A stretch of DNA of 64,000 bases, taken from Rhizobium rhododendri. GTDB taxonomy: Bacteria; Pseudomonadota; Alphaproteobacteria; Rhizobiales; Rhizobiaceae. Each line of letters begins with the position of its first letter. Positions within the stretch are counted from its first letter, which is position 1. Positions 44,684 through 55,702 of this stretch are shown here, piece by piece. A model generated the notes under the pieces. It ran no database searches. It was not told the DNA's origin and was given only the letters and a program-made list of their open reading frames with translations. The translations under genes were made by a program, and so were the position numbers. The stretch spans positions 1,178,001 to 1,242,000 of the forward strand of contig NZ_CP117267.1 in assembly GCF_007000325.2 (NCBI RefSeq). Reading direction: 5' to 3'.

Positions 44684-47143
44684 ATGGCAGAGTTGGACGC
44701 GCGCGAGAGGCAAGGTCACCGCCAGGTATTTCTCGGCCTCGCCGAGCGGTCGCGCGCCACTGTCAACGCCGTTGCCAAGCTTGGACGGATGCCTGCCCGC
44801 ACGCAACACGCCGTGCCGTGGCCGAAGCGCGCTGCCCTTTCGCTCAACGGGTGGCGAATCGCTACCGCCGGCATGCTTGCGGAAGAGGCCGCCCACGGTC
44901 GCGCGATGCTGTTTGCGCCCGTCTATATCGGCTGCGGCGCGATTATCTGGTTCGAGTTGCCGGGCAATCCGCCGCTGACGGGCATTGCGGCGGGCTTCCT
45001 CGTGCTCGCCGCCGTTTGCCTCCTGAAACACAATCTGAGCCCGATGCTGCGGCATCTGGCGTTCGCTGCGGCGCTGGGCCTGCTCGGCATGCTTCTCGCT
45101 GAGTGGGAGACGTGGCGGGCCTCGACGATCATGCTGGACTCGCCCGTGACCACCACCATCACCGGCCAAGTTCAGCGCCGCGAAGTGGACGATAAAGGGC
45201 GGTGGCGCTACGTGCTGGATCTGCTGGCGACAGACGCGCCTGTCGTTCGGCGGCCACCGGAGCAGATATCCCTTCTTGTGCGCGGCCAGGATGTACCGTT
45301 CGAACTCGGAGATGTGGTTGAGGGCAGGGCCCGGTTAAGCCCGCCAGCAGGCCCTGCGCTGCCCGGCCTCCACGATTTTGCGTTCACTGCCTATTTCGAA
45401 GGCACCGGTGCCAACGGTTTCTTCTACGGTACGCCGCAACTGATGATGGCCAGCGTCGACGACACCAGCGAGCGAACCACGCTCCAAAGGATCGACCGCT
45501 GGCTGACTGGGCTGCGCGGCCATATCGGAGACCGAATCCGCTCGATCCTGCCCGGCGACACCGGCGCCTTCGCGGCTTCGCTGGTCAACGACGAACGTCG
45601 GGCGATTTCGCCGGAAACGACGGATGCCCTAAGGGTGTCCGGCCTCGCCCATATCATCGCCATCTCGGGACTGAATATGGCTTTGTCGGCCGGTATCTTC
45701 TATGTCGGCCTCCGGCATGTACTGAGCCTGTTTCCCGGATTGGCGCAGGCTTTTCCGACCAAGAAAATTGCAGCCGTCGGTGCGCTGATCACCGTCACCG
45801 CCTATTATTTCATTTCCGGCTTCGGGGTATCGGCCGAACGGGCCTTCATCATGATGGCGATCATGCTGGTCGCGGTGCTGTTCGACAGACCATCCTTCAG
45901 CCTGCGCAATGTCGCCCTATCGGCCATCGCCATCCTGGTGCTCTCGCCGTCGCAGATCCTCGGCCCGAGTTTCCAGATGTCCTATGCGGCGACCATCGCC
46001 CTTGTATCCGGCTATTCGCTATGGAAGGGACGTCCGCCCCGCGAGCGGCGGTTTGCCGCTTTCCGGGCACCGATGCCGGTGCGGGCGGTCAGCCGCTTCT
46101 TCACAGGCGTCGCCATGACATCGTTCATCGGCGGCGCGTCGACGGCGATCTTTTCGATTGAGCATTTTCACAGGCTGGCGACCTATGGCCTCGTTGCCAA
46201 CCTTGCCGCCATGCCGGTGGTGTCATTCATCGTCATGCCGATCGGCATGCTTGCCATGCTGATGATGCCTTTCGGCCTAGACGGCGTATTCTGGCTAGTC
46301 ACCGGGTGGGGACTCGATATCGTCATGGTCATTGCAAAGACGGTGGCGGCATGGGGTGGCAATGTGCCCTTCGCGCGCCTGCCTGCCGGACTTTTCCCGA
46401 CCATTATTGCCGGCTTCCTGCTGATGACGGTGCTGCGGACGCCTATGCGCCATGCCGGCGCGTTGCTGATTGCAGCCTCGGTGACCTTCGCCGCCTTCCA
46501 ACCGTCTCTCCAGAAATCGGAACTGCTGATTTCGGAGGATGGCGAACTCGTCGCCCTGTTCCGGCAGGGGCGCCTCGAGCGCAACCGCGAACGCCCCCCG
46601 GATTTTATCTATCAGCAATGGAAGCGAGCCCTGCTGGTGTCAGAGGATACGCCGCCGCAAATGCTGCCGCCGGACAACTCGACCCCGTCCCATTCCGTTC
46701 GTGGCCGCCCCTCGACCCGTATGGATGCGGAGCATCAGGCCACATTGCGGTCAGCAATGGAAACTGCTCTGGACAATGCGGTCGACGGCGGGTTTGCCTG
46801 CCATGGTCGCGATTGGTGCGTTGCCATGCTCGAGACGGGCGCGATGCTGGTGACTATCTCCGACGCGGCTTATCTGGGGCCGGCCTGCGATACCGCCGAC
46901 ATTGTCATCACGCCGGTCAAACTTCGCCTTGATCGCTGTCGGTCCGGTGCAGTGCTCTACACCGGCGCTTCGTTACGCAAAACAGGTTCCATAGAGGTCA
47001 ACTTAAGCTCTCCTAAGCCAGAGTTCATCACCGCGTTCAGCGCCCTTGACCGTCCATGGGAGAGGCATCGAGTCTACGACTGGCGAAAGCCCGCTTTCAC
47101 CGGTACCGACGCCACGTCACCGGTCAGTGATACCGGCGGATGA
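44684..47143 (+). CDS. comEC: ComEC/Rec2-family DNA-internalisation protein
   Basis: Polytopic membrane protein of the family that forms the DNA channel in natural transformation. About 819 residues: DUF4131 N-terminal region with helices (about 70-160) and an OB-like segment ([20 protein letters not shown]), then the Competence domain (about 285-560) with [20 protein letters not shown] and [12 protein letters not shown]. The C-terminal part (about 600-819) has no HxHxDH metallo-beta-lactamase motif, so the nuclease domain of Bacillus ComEC is missing or degenerate. The start is uncertain: ATG 44684 was chosen, but a TTG at 44615 is in frame. The 3' end overlaps convergent lexA by 20 bases. 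Confidence 0.87.
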   Translation: MAELDARERQGHRQVFLGLAERSRATVNAVAKLGRMPARTQHAVPWPKRAALSLNGWRIATAGMLAEEAAHGRAMLFAPVYIGCGAIIWFELPGNPPLTGIAAGFLVLAAVCLLKHNLSPMLRHLAFAAALGLLGMLLAEWETWRASTIMLDSPVTTTITGQVQRREVDDKGRWRYVLDLLATDAPVVRRPPEQISLLVRGQDVPFELGDVVEGRARLSPPAGPALPGLHDFAFTAYFEGTGANGFFYGTPQLMMASVDDTSERTTLQRIDRWLTGLRGHIGDRIRSILPGDTGAFAASLVNDERRAISPETTDALRVSGLAHIIAISGLNMALSAGIFYVGLRHVLSLFPGLAQAFPTKKIAAVGALITVTAYYFISGFGVSAERAFIMMAIMLVAVLFDRPSFSLRNVALSAIAILVLSPSQILGPSFQMSYAATIALVSGYSLWKGRPPRERRFAAFRAPMPVRAVSRFFTGVAMTSFIGGASTAIFSIEHFHRLATYGLVANLAAMPVVSFIVMPIGMLAMLMMPFGLDGVFWLVTGWGLDIVMVIAKTVAAWGGNVPFARLPAGLFPTIIAGFLLMTVLRTPMRHAGALLIAASVTFAAFQPSLQKSELLISEDGELVALFRQGRLERNRERPPDFIYQQWKRALLVSEDTPPQMLPPDNSTPSHSVRGRPSTRMDAEHQATLRSAMETALDNAVDGGFACHGRDWCVAMLETGAMLVTISDAAYLGPACDTADIVITPVKLRLDRCRSGAVLYTGASLRKTGSIEVNLSSPKPEFITAFSALDRPWERHRVYDWRKPAFTGTDATSPVSDTGG

Positions 47144-47843
47144 GGCCGACAAGCCGCCCCTGGATCTTCACCCTGTCCGGGCCGAAGATGCGGGTCTCGT
47201 AGGCCGGGTTGGCTGCCTCGAGTGCAATGGAGGCACCTTTGCGGCGAAAGCGCTTGAGCGTGGCCTCCTCGTCATCGACGAGGGCGACGATGATGTCGCC
47301 GGGGCTCGCCGTACTGGCATTTCGGATGATCACCGTATCGCCGTCGAAGATGCCGGCCTCGATCATCGAATCGCCTCGCACCTCGAGCGCGTAATGCTCG
47401 CCGGCGCCGACCATGTCGGCTGGAACCATGATGTCGTGGGTGTTGTTCTGGATCGCGGCAATGGGAACACCGGCAGCGATTCGGCCCATGACCGGCAGCG
47501 AGACGGAGCCGCTGCGGTCGTCGACTGCGGGCTTTGTCGGCGCTGCGGCAACAGCCGGCGTCTTGCCAAGGCTGCCTTCGATGACGCTCGGCGAAAAGCC
47601 GCGCCGTGGCTGCGCATTCGGGTTATAGGCCTCGGGAAGCTTGATGACCTCGATGGCACGCGCCCGGTTCGGCAGGCGGCGAATGAAGCCGCGTTCCTCC
47701 AGCGCCGTGATCAGCCGATGGATGCCTGATTTCGACGCCAGATCCAGCGCATCCTTCATTTCATCGAAAGAAGGCGGCACGCCGGACTCTTTCATTCGTT
47801 CGTGAATGAAGAGAAGCAGTTCCTGTTGCTTGCGCGTCAACAT
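47124..47843 (-). CDS. lexA: LexA, SOS response repressor
   Basis: Represses DNA-damage genes and cleaves itself when RecA is activated. 239 residues: winged-helix DNA-binding domain (1-70; [36 protein letters not shown]), linker 71-115, and S24 peptidase domain with cleavage site Ala124-Gly125 (IAAGVP), Ser159 ([10 protein letters not shown]) and Lys197 (EATLKRF). All catalytic residues are present. ATG 47843 is followed 49 bases upstream by a perfect GTTC-N7-GTTC operator, so it is autoregulated. The 3' end overlaps comEC. Confidence 0.97.
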   Translation of the reverse strand: MLTRKQQELLLFIHERMKESGVPPSFDEMKDALDLASKSGIHRLITALEERGFIRRLPNRARAIEVIKLPEAYNPNAQPRRGFSPSVIEGSLGKTPAVAAAPTKPAVDDRSGSVSLPVMGRIAAGVPIAAIQNNTHDIMVPADMVGAGEHYALEVRGDSMIEAGIFDGDTVIIRNASTASPGDIIVALVDDEEATLKRFRRKGASIALEAANPAYETRIFGPDRVKIQGRLVGLIRRYH

Positions 47844-47891
47844 CGTTTTTCGTGCTCCAAGTGCGAAACAAAGCCAGAACGGACACTATCT

Positions 47892-47906
47892 GTTCCATAT
47901 GTGTTC
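47892..47906 (-). promoter_or_regulatory. LexA operator (alphaproteobacterial SOS box) of lexA
   Basis: GTTC-CATATGT-GTTC, an exact match to the GTTC-N7-GTTC (GAAC-N7-GAAC) box used by alphaproteobacterial LexA, 49 bases upstream of the lexA start. Confidence 0.9.
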
Positions 47907-48008
47907 CGCAAGTGACTAAATCTTTGTGAACGCCGTTGGAATAATCGCGTTTTTGGAAGATCATGTCGCGCTGCGGTCGCTGACGGCTTCGCAGGGTGGA
48001 GACAAACC

Positions 48009-48893
48009 ATGACAGCAGCCTACCCGATCGACCATCTGGTCCTGCCGACCTGTGATATAGCCTCTGCGCGCCAGCGGCTGAGCAAGGTCGGCTTCACTGT
48101 CGCTGCCGATGCACGGCATCCCTTTGGTACTGAAAATGCTTGCGTTTTCTTTGCCGACAAGACCTATCTCGAGCCACTCGGCATTGCCAGTCTCTCGGAG
48201 TGCGAGGCGTCGGCGCTGGCCGGCAATGTCTTCGTCGCGCGCGACCAGGCTTTCCGGTTTCGCGTCGGCGACGATGGTTTTTCCTCCATTGCCTTCGCAA
48301 CCGGCAATGCTGAAAGCGACCAGCAGCGCTTTCTCGACAGCGGGGTCTCGGGCGGCAAGATCCTCGAGTTCGAAAGGCCGTTGCGCATGCCGGACGGGTC
48401 CGAATCGATCGCCGGCTTTCGACTTGCCTTCGCTGCAGATTTGCGTGCCCCGGATTTCTTCGTTTTCACCTGCGAGCGCATCAATGCGATGCCGACGGAT
48501 CGCAGCGCGCTGGAGAGGCATCCGAACGGCGTTCTCGGCATTTCGCGCATTGTACTGTCCTCCGCCAGTCCGGAGGCGTTTTCCGGGCTCATCAGCGAAG
48601 TTGGCAATGGTGCCGCAATCGCTCCGCATTCCTTTGGCATCACAGCATCGTCGGCCAATGTGGAAATCGACATCTTGAGCGGCGAGGGGATGGAGGCCTT
48701 CTATGAGGTGGCGCCATCCGGTGAAGATCCGGGCCTGCGGGGGCGGGCAATCGTCTTTGCCGTTCGCGATCTTTCCGTGACAGAAGCGCATTTGGCTGGT
48801 AACGGCGTGACCTACACACGCAAGAGCAACACTATTCTGGTGAAGGCCGCTCCCGGGCAGGGGGCATTGTTTGCCTTCGAGGAGACAGCATGA
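48009..48893 (+). CDS. VOC-superfamily (glyoxalase-like) protein
   Basis: A 294-residue protein with two vicinal-oxygen-chelate modules. The N-terminal [20 protein letters not shown] is typical of the Glyoxalase_3/glyoxalase-like domain, with later segments [27 protein letters not shown] (second module) and [13 protein letters not shown]. His and Glu metal ligands are plausible but the set is not clear, so the reaction is unknown. It overlaps kdsA by four bases (ATGA), so the two are translated together. The start is ATG 48009 with GGGTGGAGACAAACC upstream. Confidence 0.82.
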   Translation: MTAAYPIDHLVLPTCDIASARQRLSKVGFTVAADARHPFGTENACVFFADKTYLEPLGIASLSECEASALAGNVFVARDQAFRFRVGDDGFSSIAFATGNAESDQQRFLDSGVSGGKILEFERPLRMPDGSESIAGFRLAFAADLRAPDFFVFTCERINAMPTDRSALERHPNGVLGISRIVLSSASPEAFSGLISEVGNGAAIAPHSFGITASSANVEIDILSGEGMEAFYEVAPSGEDPGLRGRAIVFAVRDLSVTEAHLAGNGVTYTRKSNTILVKAAPGQGALFAFEETA

Positions 48894-49735
48894 GCCATTC
48901 GACAAATTCGGACGTGGTCGCCGGCGAAGGCCCCGGCAAGGTCACTTTCTCCAACAGCAAGCGCCTCTCGCTGATTGCCGGTCCCTGCCAGATGGAGAGC
49001 CGCGACCATGCCTTCACGATAGCCGGCAAGCTCAAGGAACTCTGCGCCTCGCTCGGTATCGGGCTCGTCTACAAGTCGTCCTTCGACAAGGCCAACCGCA
49101 CATCCCTGTCCGCCCAGCGCGGCCTTGGGCTGGAAGCGGCTCTGGAGATCTTCGCCGATCTGAAGCAGGAATACGGTTTCCCGGTGCTCACCGACATCCA
49201 CACGGAAGAGCAGTGCGCGCTTGTCGCCAAGACCGTGGATGTCCTGCAGATCCCGGCTTTCCTGTCGCGCCAGACCGATCTTCTGGTCGCTGCCGCCAAG
49301 ACCGGCCGCATCATCAACGTCAAGAAGGGTCAGTTCCTCGCCCCCTGGGACATGAAGAACGTGCTGGCCAAGCTTAACGACAGCGGAAACCCGAATATCC
49401 TGCTCTGCGAACGCGGAGCCTCCTTCGGCTACAATACGCTGGTCTCCGATATGCGCTCGCTGCCGATCATGGCGGCGATGGGCGCTCCGGTGATCTTCGA
49501 TGCTACCCACTCCGTGCAGCAGCCCGGTGGCCAGGGCGCATCGTCAGGCGGCCAGCGCGAATTCGTGGAAACCCTTGCCCGCGCGGCCGTTGCCGTCGGC
49601 GTCGCCGGCGTCTTTATCGAAACCCACGAGGATCCCGACCATGCGCCGTCCGATGGCCCCAACATGGTGCATCTGAAAGACATGCCGCAGCTGCTCGAAA
49701 AGCTACTGGCATTCGACGCCATCGCCAAGGCCTAG
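48890..49735 (+). CDS. kdsA: KDO-8-phosphate synthase (KdsA)
   Basis: Condenses arabinose-5-phosphate and phosphoenolpyruvate to 3-deoxy-D-manno-octulosonate-8-phosphate for the lipopolysaccharide inner core. 281 residues, TIM barrel. Landmarks are [69 protein letters not shown] and [17 protein letters not shown] 48890 follows GAGGAGACAGC. The eno gene downstream supplies its substrate PEP, a frequent conserved pairing. Confidence 0.97.
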   Translation: MSHSTNSDVVAGEGPGKVTFSNSKRLSLIAGPCQMESRDHAFTIAGKLKELCASLGIGLVYKSSFDKANRTSLSAQRGLGLEAALEIFADLKQEYGFPVLTDIHTEEQCALVAKTVDVLQIPAFLSRQTDLLVAAAKTGRIINVKKGQFLAPWDMKNVLAKLNDSGNPNILLCERGASFGYNTLVSDMRSLPIMAAMGAPVIFDATHSVQQPGGQGASSGGQREFVETLARAAVAVGVAGVFIETHEDPDHAPSDGPNMVHLKDMPQLLEKLLAFDAIAKA

Positions 49736-49843
49736 CATCTGCGGGAGCGTTCAACAGGCTGACATGATCTTGGTTTAGTCGGCTATGACGTTCCCTCATT
49801 CGAAGCGCGTGATGGCATTGTAATTGTCACGCCTTCGATTTAG

Positions 49844-51157
<1,314 letters not shown>

Positions 51158-51182
51158 TACCAGACGCATCCGCTTTTCTACC

Positions 51183-51208
51183 AACCGCGCCTTCGGGCGC
51201 GGTTTTTT
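51183..51208 (+). terminator. Terminator after eno
   Basis: AACCGCGCC-TTCG-GGCGCGGTT followed by TTTT: a perfect 9-bp stem with a UUCG tetraloop, 25 bases after the stop. Confidence 0.95.
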
Positions 51209-51292
51209 AGTCGATCTCGCAACACGGTCAACGGACGGTTAATCTCTGCCGTCTAGTGTCGCTCACACGGGTACAGCGTATGGGCAAACGGC

Positions 51293-51604
51293 ATGTGGAC
51301 AAAATATCATAAGAAGAAGCGGCTCGGTCACCTGGTTCTTCCAGCCATCACCGTCGCCTTCGTATCCTATTTCGGCTACCACTGCGTCCATGGCGACTAC
51401 GGCCTGCGGGCGACCGAAGTCTTCGAGCAGCAGCGACTGGCCCGCTCCAAGGATCTGGCCGATCTCGTTGCTAAGCGACAGCACCTTGAAAAGGAGGTTG
51501 CCCTGCTCAGCGACGGATCGCTCGACAAGGACATGCTTGATGAAAAGGCCCGTTACCAGCTCGATTATTCCAAGGCCGACGAAATCGTCATCTTCAACAA
51601 ATAG
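51293..51604 (+). CDS. Septum formation initiator family protein (DivIC/FtsB-like)
   Basis: A 103-residue bitopic membrane protein of the DivIC/FtsB family, which bridges FtsQ and FtsL in the divisome. Basic cytoplasmic start (MWTKYHKKKRLGH), one helix (residues 14-32, LVLPAITVAFVSYFGYHCV), then a coiled coil (about 45-75; RSKDLADLVAKRQHLEKEVA). The C-terminal LDEKARYQLDYSKADEIVIF matches the family end. It lies between eno and pdhA, the common position in rhizobia. Confidence 0.88.
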   Translation: MWTKYHKKKRLGHLVLPAITVAFVSYFGYHCVHGDYGLRATEVFEQQRLARSKDLADLVAKRQHLEKEVALLSDGSLDKDMLDEKARYQLDYSKADEIVIFNK

Positions 51605-51607
51605 CGC

Positions 51608-51630
51608 GATTAACTGAATTTCAGTTAATC
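51608..51630. promoter_or_regulatory. 23-bp perfect palindrome between divIC and pdhA
   Basis: GATTAACTGAA-T-TTCAGTTAATC has perfect 11-bp arms around one central base, starting four bases after the divIC stop. It is AT-rich and followed by a T-rich tract (TTTTATTTATTTTTC). It could be an unusual terminator or an operator controlling the pdh operon. Confidence 0.6.
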
Positions 51631-51688
51631 GAAGATTTTATTTATTTTTCAGTGACTTATATCGAATACTAGCCATGCGTTTATGGCA

Positions 51689-51717
51689 TTGCTGCATCTG
51701 TTAATCTTCCCTATGTT
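51689..51717 (+). promoter_or_regulatory. Candidate sigma70 promoter of the pdh operon
   Basis: TTGCTG (51689-51694) and TATGTT (51712-51717) with a 17-base spacer, start near 51724, 38 bases before the pdhA ATG. Confidence 0.5.
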
Positions 51718-51761
51718 ACGCGTCACCATTGATCGATGCTTATCACACAGGGGAGGGTTGA

Positions 51762-52802
51762 ATGGCGCCGAAAATCGCGTCCGTTTCCAACCGGAAAACG
51801 TCCAAGTCAGCACGTGTTGAAACCAACGGCGGTCCTATCGCCGATTTCGATCGCGACGAAGAGCTGAAAGCCTACCGCGAAATGCTGCTCATCCGGCGTT
51901 TCGAGGAAAAGGCCGGACAGTTGTACGGCATGGGGTTCATCGGCGGATTCTGTCACCTCTACATCGGCCAGGAAGCTGTCGTCGTCGGCATGCAGATGGC
52001 CCAGAAGGAAGGCGATCAGGTCATCACGGCCTATCGCGACCACGGCCACATGCTCGCTTGCGGCATGGAAGCGCGTGGCGTCATGGCCGAACTGACTGGT
52101 CGCAGCAGCGGCTATTCGCACGGCAAGGGCGGCTCGATGCACATGTTCTCGAAAGAGAAGCATTTCTACGGCGGTCACGGTATCGTCGGCGCGCAGGTTT
52201 CGCTCGGCACCGGGCTCGCTTTCGCCAACAAATACCGTGGCAATGACAGCGTCTCTGTCGCCTATTTCGGTGACGGTGCTGCCAACCAGGGCCAGGTCTA
52301 CGAGAGCTTCAATATGGCTGCTCTCTGGAAGCTGCCGATCGTCTATATCATCGAGAACAACCACTACGCCATGGGCACGTCCTCGGCCCGCGCGACGGCG
52401 CAGTCCAACTATTCGCTTCGCGGTTCGGGCTTCGGCATTCCCGGTATGCAGGTCGATGGCATGGATGTGCGCGCCGTCAAGGCGGCAGCCGACGAGGCGC
52501 TCCAGCATTGCCGGTCCGGCAAGGGCCCGATCATTCTCGAAATGCTGACCTACCGTTATCGCGGCCATTCGATGTCCGACCCGGCGAAGTATCGCTCCAA
52601 GGACGAAGTGCAGAAGATGCGCTCAGAACATGATCCGATCGAGCAGGTGCGCTTGCGCCTGGTCGGAAAGGGCTGGGCATCCGAAGACGATCTGAAAGCG
52701 ATCGACAAGGATGTTCGCGATATCGTTGCTGACAGTGCCGATTTCGCCCAGTCCGAGCCGGAGCCGGATGCATCCGCGCTCTATACAGACATTCTGCTCT
52801 GA
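51762..52802 (+). CDS. pdhA: Pyruvate dehydrogenase E1 component, alpha subunit
   Basis: Thiamine diphosphate-binding subunit of the E1 heterotetramer that decarboxylates pyruvate. 346 residues. Landmarks are MLLIRRFEEKAGQLYGMGFI, YRDHGHMLACG, the thiamine diphosphate motif FGDGAANQGQVYESFNMA and IENNHYAMGTSSARA, with TYRYRGHSMSDPAKYR, the phosphorylation-loop equivalent. ATG 51762 follows GGGGAGGGTTGA. It is first in the pdhABC run. Confidence 0.97.
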   Translation: MAPKIASVSNRKTSKSARVETNGGPIADFDRDEELKAYREMLLIRRFEEKAGQLYGMGFIGGFCHLYIGQEAVVVGMQMAQKEGDQVITAYRDHGHMLACGMEARGVMAELTGRSSGYSHGKGGSMHMFSKEKHFYGGHGIVGAQVSLGTGLAFANKYRGNDSVSVAYFGDGAANQGQVYESFNMAALWKLPIVYIIENNHYAMGTSSARATAQSNYSLRGSGFGIPGMQVDGMDVRAVKAAADEALQHCRSGKGPIILEMLTYRYRGHSMSDPAKYRSKDEVQKMRSEHDPIEQVRLRLVGKGWASEDDLKAIDKDVRDIVADSADFAQSEPEPDASALYTDILL

Positions 52803-52817
52803 TCGGGGAGGGAACCC

Positions 52818-54251
52818 ATGCCTATCGATATCCTGATGCCCGCCCTCTCTCCGACGATGGAAGAAGGCACACTGTCCAAATGGCTGAAGAAGGAAGGTGA
52901 CAAGGTCACCTCCGGCGACGTCATTGCCGAAATTGAAACCGACAAGGCGACGATGGAAGTCGAAGCCGTCGACGAAGGCACGATCGGCAAGCTCCTGGTC
53001 GCCGAAGGCACCCAGGGCGTCAAGGTCAATGCCAAGATCGCGATCCTGCTGGCCGAAGGTGAAAGCACCGACGCCATGAGCGCCGGTTCGGACACCGAAG
53101 AGGCTGCGGCCCCCAAGGCCGATGCCGACACGCCGGCTGCGACCAGCAACGACGCCGGCGGCAAGGCCCGCCAATCGGCCGATGAGCCGACGGCCCGCGC
53201 CGACAGCAAGGTACCGGCCCAGCCAAAGGCTCATATCGCTGCCGATCCGGACATCCCGGCCGGCACCGAAATGGTCTCGACGACCGTACGCGACGCACTC
53301 CGCGACGCCATGGCCGAAGAAATGCGCGCTGACGATAACGTCTTTGTCATGGGCGAGGAAGTGGCCGAGTACCAGGGCGCGTACAAGGTGACGCAAGGGT
53401 TGCTGCAGGAATTCGGCGCCCGCCGCGTTATCGATACCCCGATCACCGAGCACGGCTTTGCCGGTATCGGCGTCGGTGCCGCCATGTCAGGTCTGAAGCC
53501 GATCGTCGAGTTCATGACGTTCAACTTCGCCATGCAGGCCATCGACCAGATCATCAACTCGGCTGCCAAGACGCTCTATATGTCCGGCGGCCAGATGGGT
53601 GCGCCGATCGTCTTCCGTGGCCCGAATGGTGCGGCTGCCCGCGTCGGTGCCCAGCATAGCCAGGACTACTCTGCCTGGTACAGCCAGATCCCGGGCCTCA
53701 AGGTTGTCATGCCGTACACGGCAGCCGACGCCAAGGGCCTTCTGAAGGCTGCAATCCGCGATCCTAACCCGGTGGTCTTCCTCGAGAATGAAATCCTCTA
53801 CGGCCAGCATTTCGATGTGCCGAAGATGGACAACTTCGTGCTGCCGATCGGCAAGGCCCGTATCCACCGTACCGGCAAGGACGTGACGATCGTTTCGTTC
53901 GGCATCGGCATGACCTACGCGGTCAAGGCTGTCGCCGAACTCGAACAGCTCGGCATCGACGTCGAACTGATCGATCTGCGCACGCTGCGTCCGATGGATC
54001 TGCCGACCGTTATCGAATCGGTGAAGAAGACCGGTCGCCTCGTCACCGTCGAGGAAGGCTATCCGCAGAACTCGGTCGGTACCGAAATCGCCACCCGCGT
54101 CATGCAGCAGGCTTTCGACTACCTCGATGCGCCGATCCTGACGATCGCCGGCAAGGACGTTCCGATGCCCTACGCCGCCAATCTCGAAAAGCTGGCCCTT
54201 CCGAACGTCGGCGAAGTCGTCGATGCGGTGAAAGCCGTCTGCTACAAATAA
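52818..54251 (+). CDS. pdhB: Pyruvate dehydrogenase E1 component, beta subunit with lipoyl domain
   Basis: Second E1 subunit. 477 residues: a lipoyl domain at 1-78 with [13 protein letters not shown] (lipoylated Lys about 43), a Ala/Asp/Pro-rich linker (about 80-140), then the transketolase-type E1-beta domain with [53 protein letters not shown] and the C-terminal transketolase_C region. A lipoyl domain fused to E1-beta is characteristic of alphaproteobacteria. The gene starts 16 bases after pdhA with GGGGAGGGAACCC upstream. Confidence 0.97.
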   Translation: MPIDILMPALSPTMEEGTLSKWLKKEGDKVTSGDVIAEIETDKATMEVEAVDEGTIGKLLVAEGTQGVKVNAKIAILLAEGESTDAMSAGSDTEEAAAPKADADTPAATSNDAGGKARQSADEPTARADSKVPAQPKAHIAADPDIPAGTEMVSTTVRDALRDAMAEEMRADDNVFVMGEEVAEYQGAYKVTQGLLQEFGARRVIDTPITEHGFAGIGVGAAMSGLKPIVEFMTFNFAMQAIDQIINSAAKTLYMSGGQMGAPIVFRGPNGAAARVGAQHSQDYSAWYSQIPGLKVVMPYTAADAKGLLKAAIRDPNPVVFLENEILYGQHFDVPKMDNFVLPIGKARIHRTGKDVTIVSFGIGMTYAVKAVAELEQLGIDVELIDLRTLRPMDLPTVIESVKKTGRLVTVEEGYPQNSVGTEIATRVMQQAFDYLDAPILTIAGKDVPMPYAANLEKLALPNVGEVVDAVKAVCYK

Positions 54252-54266
54252 GGGGAAGGTCTTTCG

Positions 54267-55625
54267 ATGCCTATCAACATCACCATGCCTGCCCTGTCGC
54301 CGACCATGGAAGAGGGTACGCTCTCCAAGTGGCTGGTCAAGGAAGGCGATCAGGTCAAGTCCGGCGACGTGCTGGCCGAGATTGAAACCGACAAGGCCAC
54401 CATGGAAGTCGAGGCAATCGACGAGGGCACCGTTGCCAAGCTCGTCGTTGCCGCCGGTACTCAGGGCGTCAAGGTCAACGCGTTGATCGCCATACTGGCC
54501 GCCGATGGCGAGGACGTCGGTGCTGCTGCGAGCGGTGCGGGTTCCGCAGCCCCGGCTGCAGCGTCCGCGCCGAAGTCGGAAGCTGCACCTGCCTCCAAGG
54601 CCGAGGAAGCCGTCAAGGCGGATGCGCCGGCGGTCGCTGCCGCAGCACCTGCTGCGCCGAAGGCCGCTCCTGCAGCTGCCAGCGGCGCCCGGACCTTCTC
54701 GTCGCCGCTTGCCCGTCGCCTGGCGAAGGAAGCCGGAATTGATGTGTCGGCAGTGGCCGGCTCCGGCCCGCATGGTCGCGTCGTCAAGAGCGATGTCGAA
54801 GCTGCGGTAGCTGGTGGCGGCGCCAAAGCGGCCTCCGCACCGTCTGCAACAGCTGCATCGGCCCCAGCCGCGAGCCTGCCGAAGGGTGCGTCGGACGAAG
54901 CCGTCATGAAGCTGTTCGAAGCCGGCTCCTACGAGCTTGTGCCGCATGACAACATGCGCAAGATCATCGCCAAGCGTCTGGTCGAATCCAAGCAGACCAT
55001 CCCGCATTTCTATGTCACGGTGGATTGCAATCTCGATGCGCTGATGGCGTTGCGCGCGCAGCTCAACGATGCCGCACCGCGCAAGGACAGCGCGCCGGCC
55101 TACAAGCTGTCGGTCAACGACATGATCATCAAGGCGATGGCACTTGCGCTCCGCGATGTCCCGGATGCCAACGTGTCGTGGACCGAGAACGCCATGGTCA
55201 AGCACAAGCACGTGGACGTCGGCGTCGCCGTCTCCATCCCGGGCGGCCTGATCACGCCGATCATCCGCAAGGCCGAGCTGAAGACGTTGTCTGCAATCTC
55301 CAACGAGATGAAGGACCTCGGCAAGCGGGCCAAGGAACGCAAGCTGAAGCCGGAAGAGTTCCAGGGCGGCACGACGTCGGTCTCGAACATGGGCATGATG
55401 GGCGTCAAGGAATTTGCCGCCGTCATCAACCCGCCGCACTCGACCATCCTGGCCGTGGGCGCAGGCGAGCAGCGCGTCATCGTCAAGAAGGGCGAAATGG
55501 CGATCGCCACCGTGATGAGCGTCACGCTGTCGACCGATCATCGCAGCGTTGACGGTGCCCTCGGCGCCCAGCTTCTCGCCGCCTTCAAGGGCTACATCGA
55601 GAACCCGATGGGCATGCTGGTTTAG
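54267..55625 (+). CDS. pdhC: Pyruvate dehydrogenase E2 component (dihydrolipoamide acetyltransferase)
   Basis: Core of the complex; transfers the acetyl group from lipoate to CoA. 452 residues: lipoyl domain 1-78 ([13 protein letters not shown] again), Ala/Pro linker, E1/E3-binding domain at about 140-175 ([20 protein letters not shown]), second linker, and the catalytic domain from about 215 with the active site [15 protein letters not shown]. The lipoyl domain is nearly identical to that of PdhB, pointing to an ancient duplication. It starts 16 bases after pdhB. Confidence 0.97.
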   Translation: MPINITMPALSPTMEEGTLSKWLVKEGDQVKSGDVLAEIETDKATMEVEAIDEGTVAKLVVAAGTQGVKVNALIAILAADGEDVGAAASGAGSAAPAAASAPKSEAAPASKAEEAVKADAPAVAAAAPAAPKAAPAAASGARTFSSPLARRLAKEAGIDVSAVAGSGPHGRVVKSDVEAAVAGGGAKAASAPSATAASAPAASLPKGASDEAVMKLFEAGSYELVPHDNMRKIIAKRLVESKQTIPHFYVTVDCNLDALMALRAQLNDAAPRKDSAPAYKLSVNDMIIKAMALALRDVPDANVSWTENAMVKHKHVDVGVAVSIPGGLITPIIRKAELKTLSAISNEMKDLGKRAKERKLKPEEFQGGTTSVSNMGMMGVKEFAAVINPPHSTILAVGAGEQRVIVKKGEMAIATVMSVTLSTDHRSVDGALGAQLLAAFKGYIENPMGMLV

Positions 55626-55630
55626 CGAAT

Positions 55631-55684
55631 TTCCCTCCCCCTCGCGGGGAGGGTGTCCGCGTCAGCGGACGGGTGGGGGTGGTT
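55631..55684. repeat. Left repeat bounding the DUF559 cassette
   Basis: Three elements in a row: TTCCCTCCCCCTCGCGGGG extending to 55653, the hairpin GTCCGC-GTCA-GCGGAC (55655-55670), and GGGTGGGGGTGG (55671-55682). The first and third reappear inverted at 56092-56116 and 56076-56087. The repeat starts six bases after the pdhC stop. Confidence 0.75.
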
Positions 55685-55702
55685 CCATAGGGAAGGCATT
55701 GT

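Noticed and set aside
53487..55541. A 684-codon open frame antisense to pdhB and pdhC
   Set aside because: Same codon-bias artefact; the protein is His/Arg/Asp-rich low-complexity sequence and the plus-strand genes are unambiguous.
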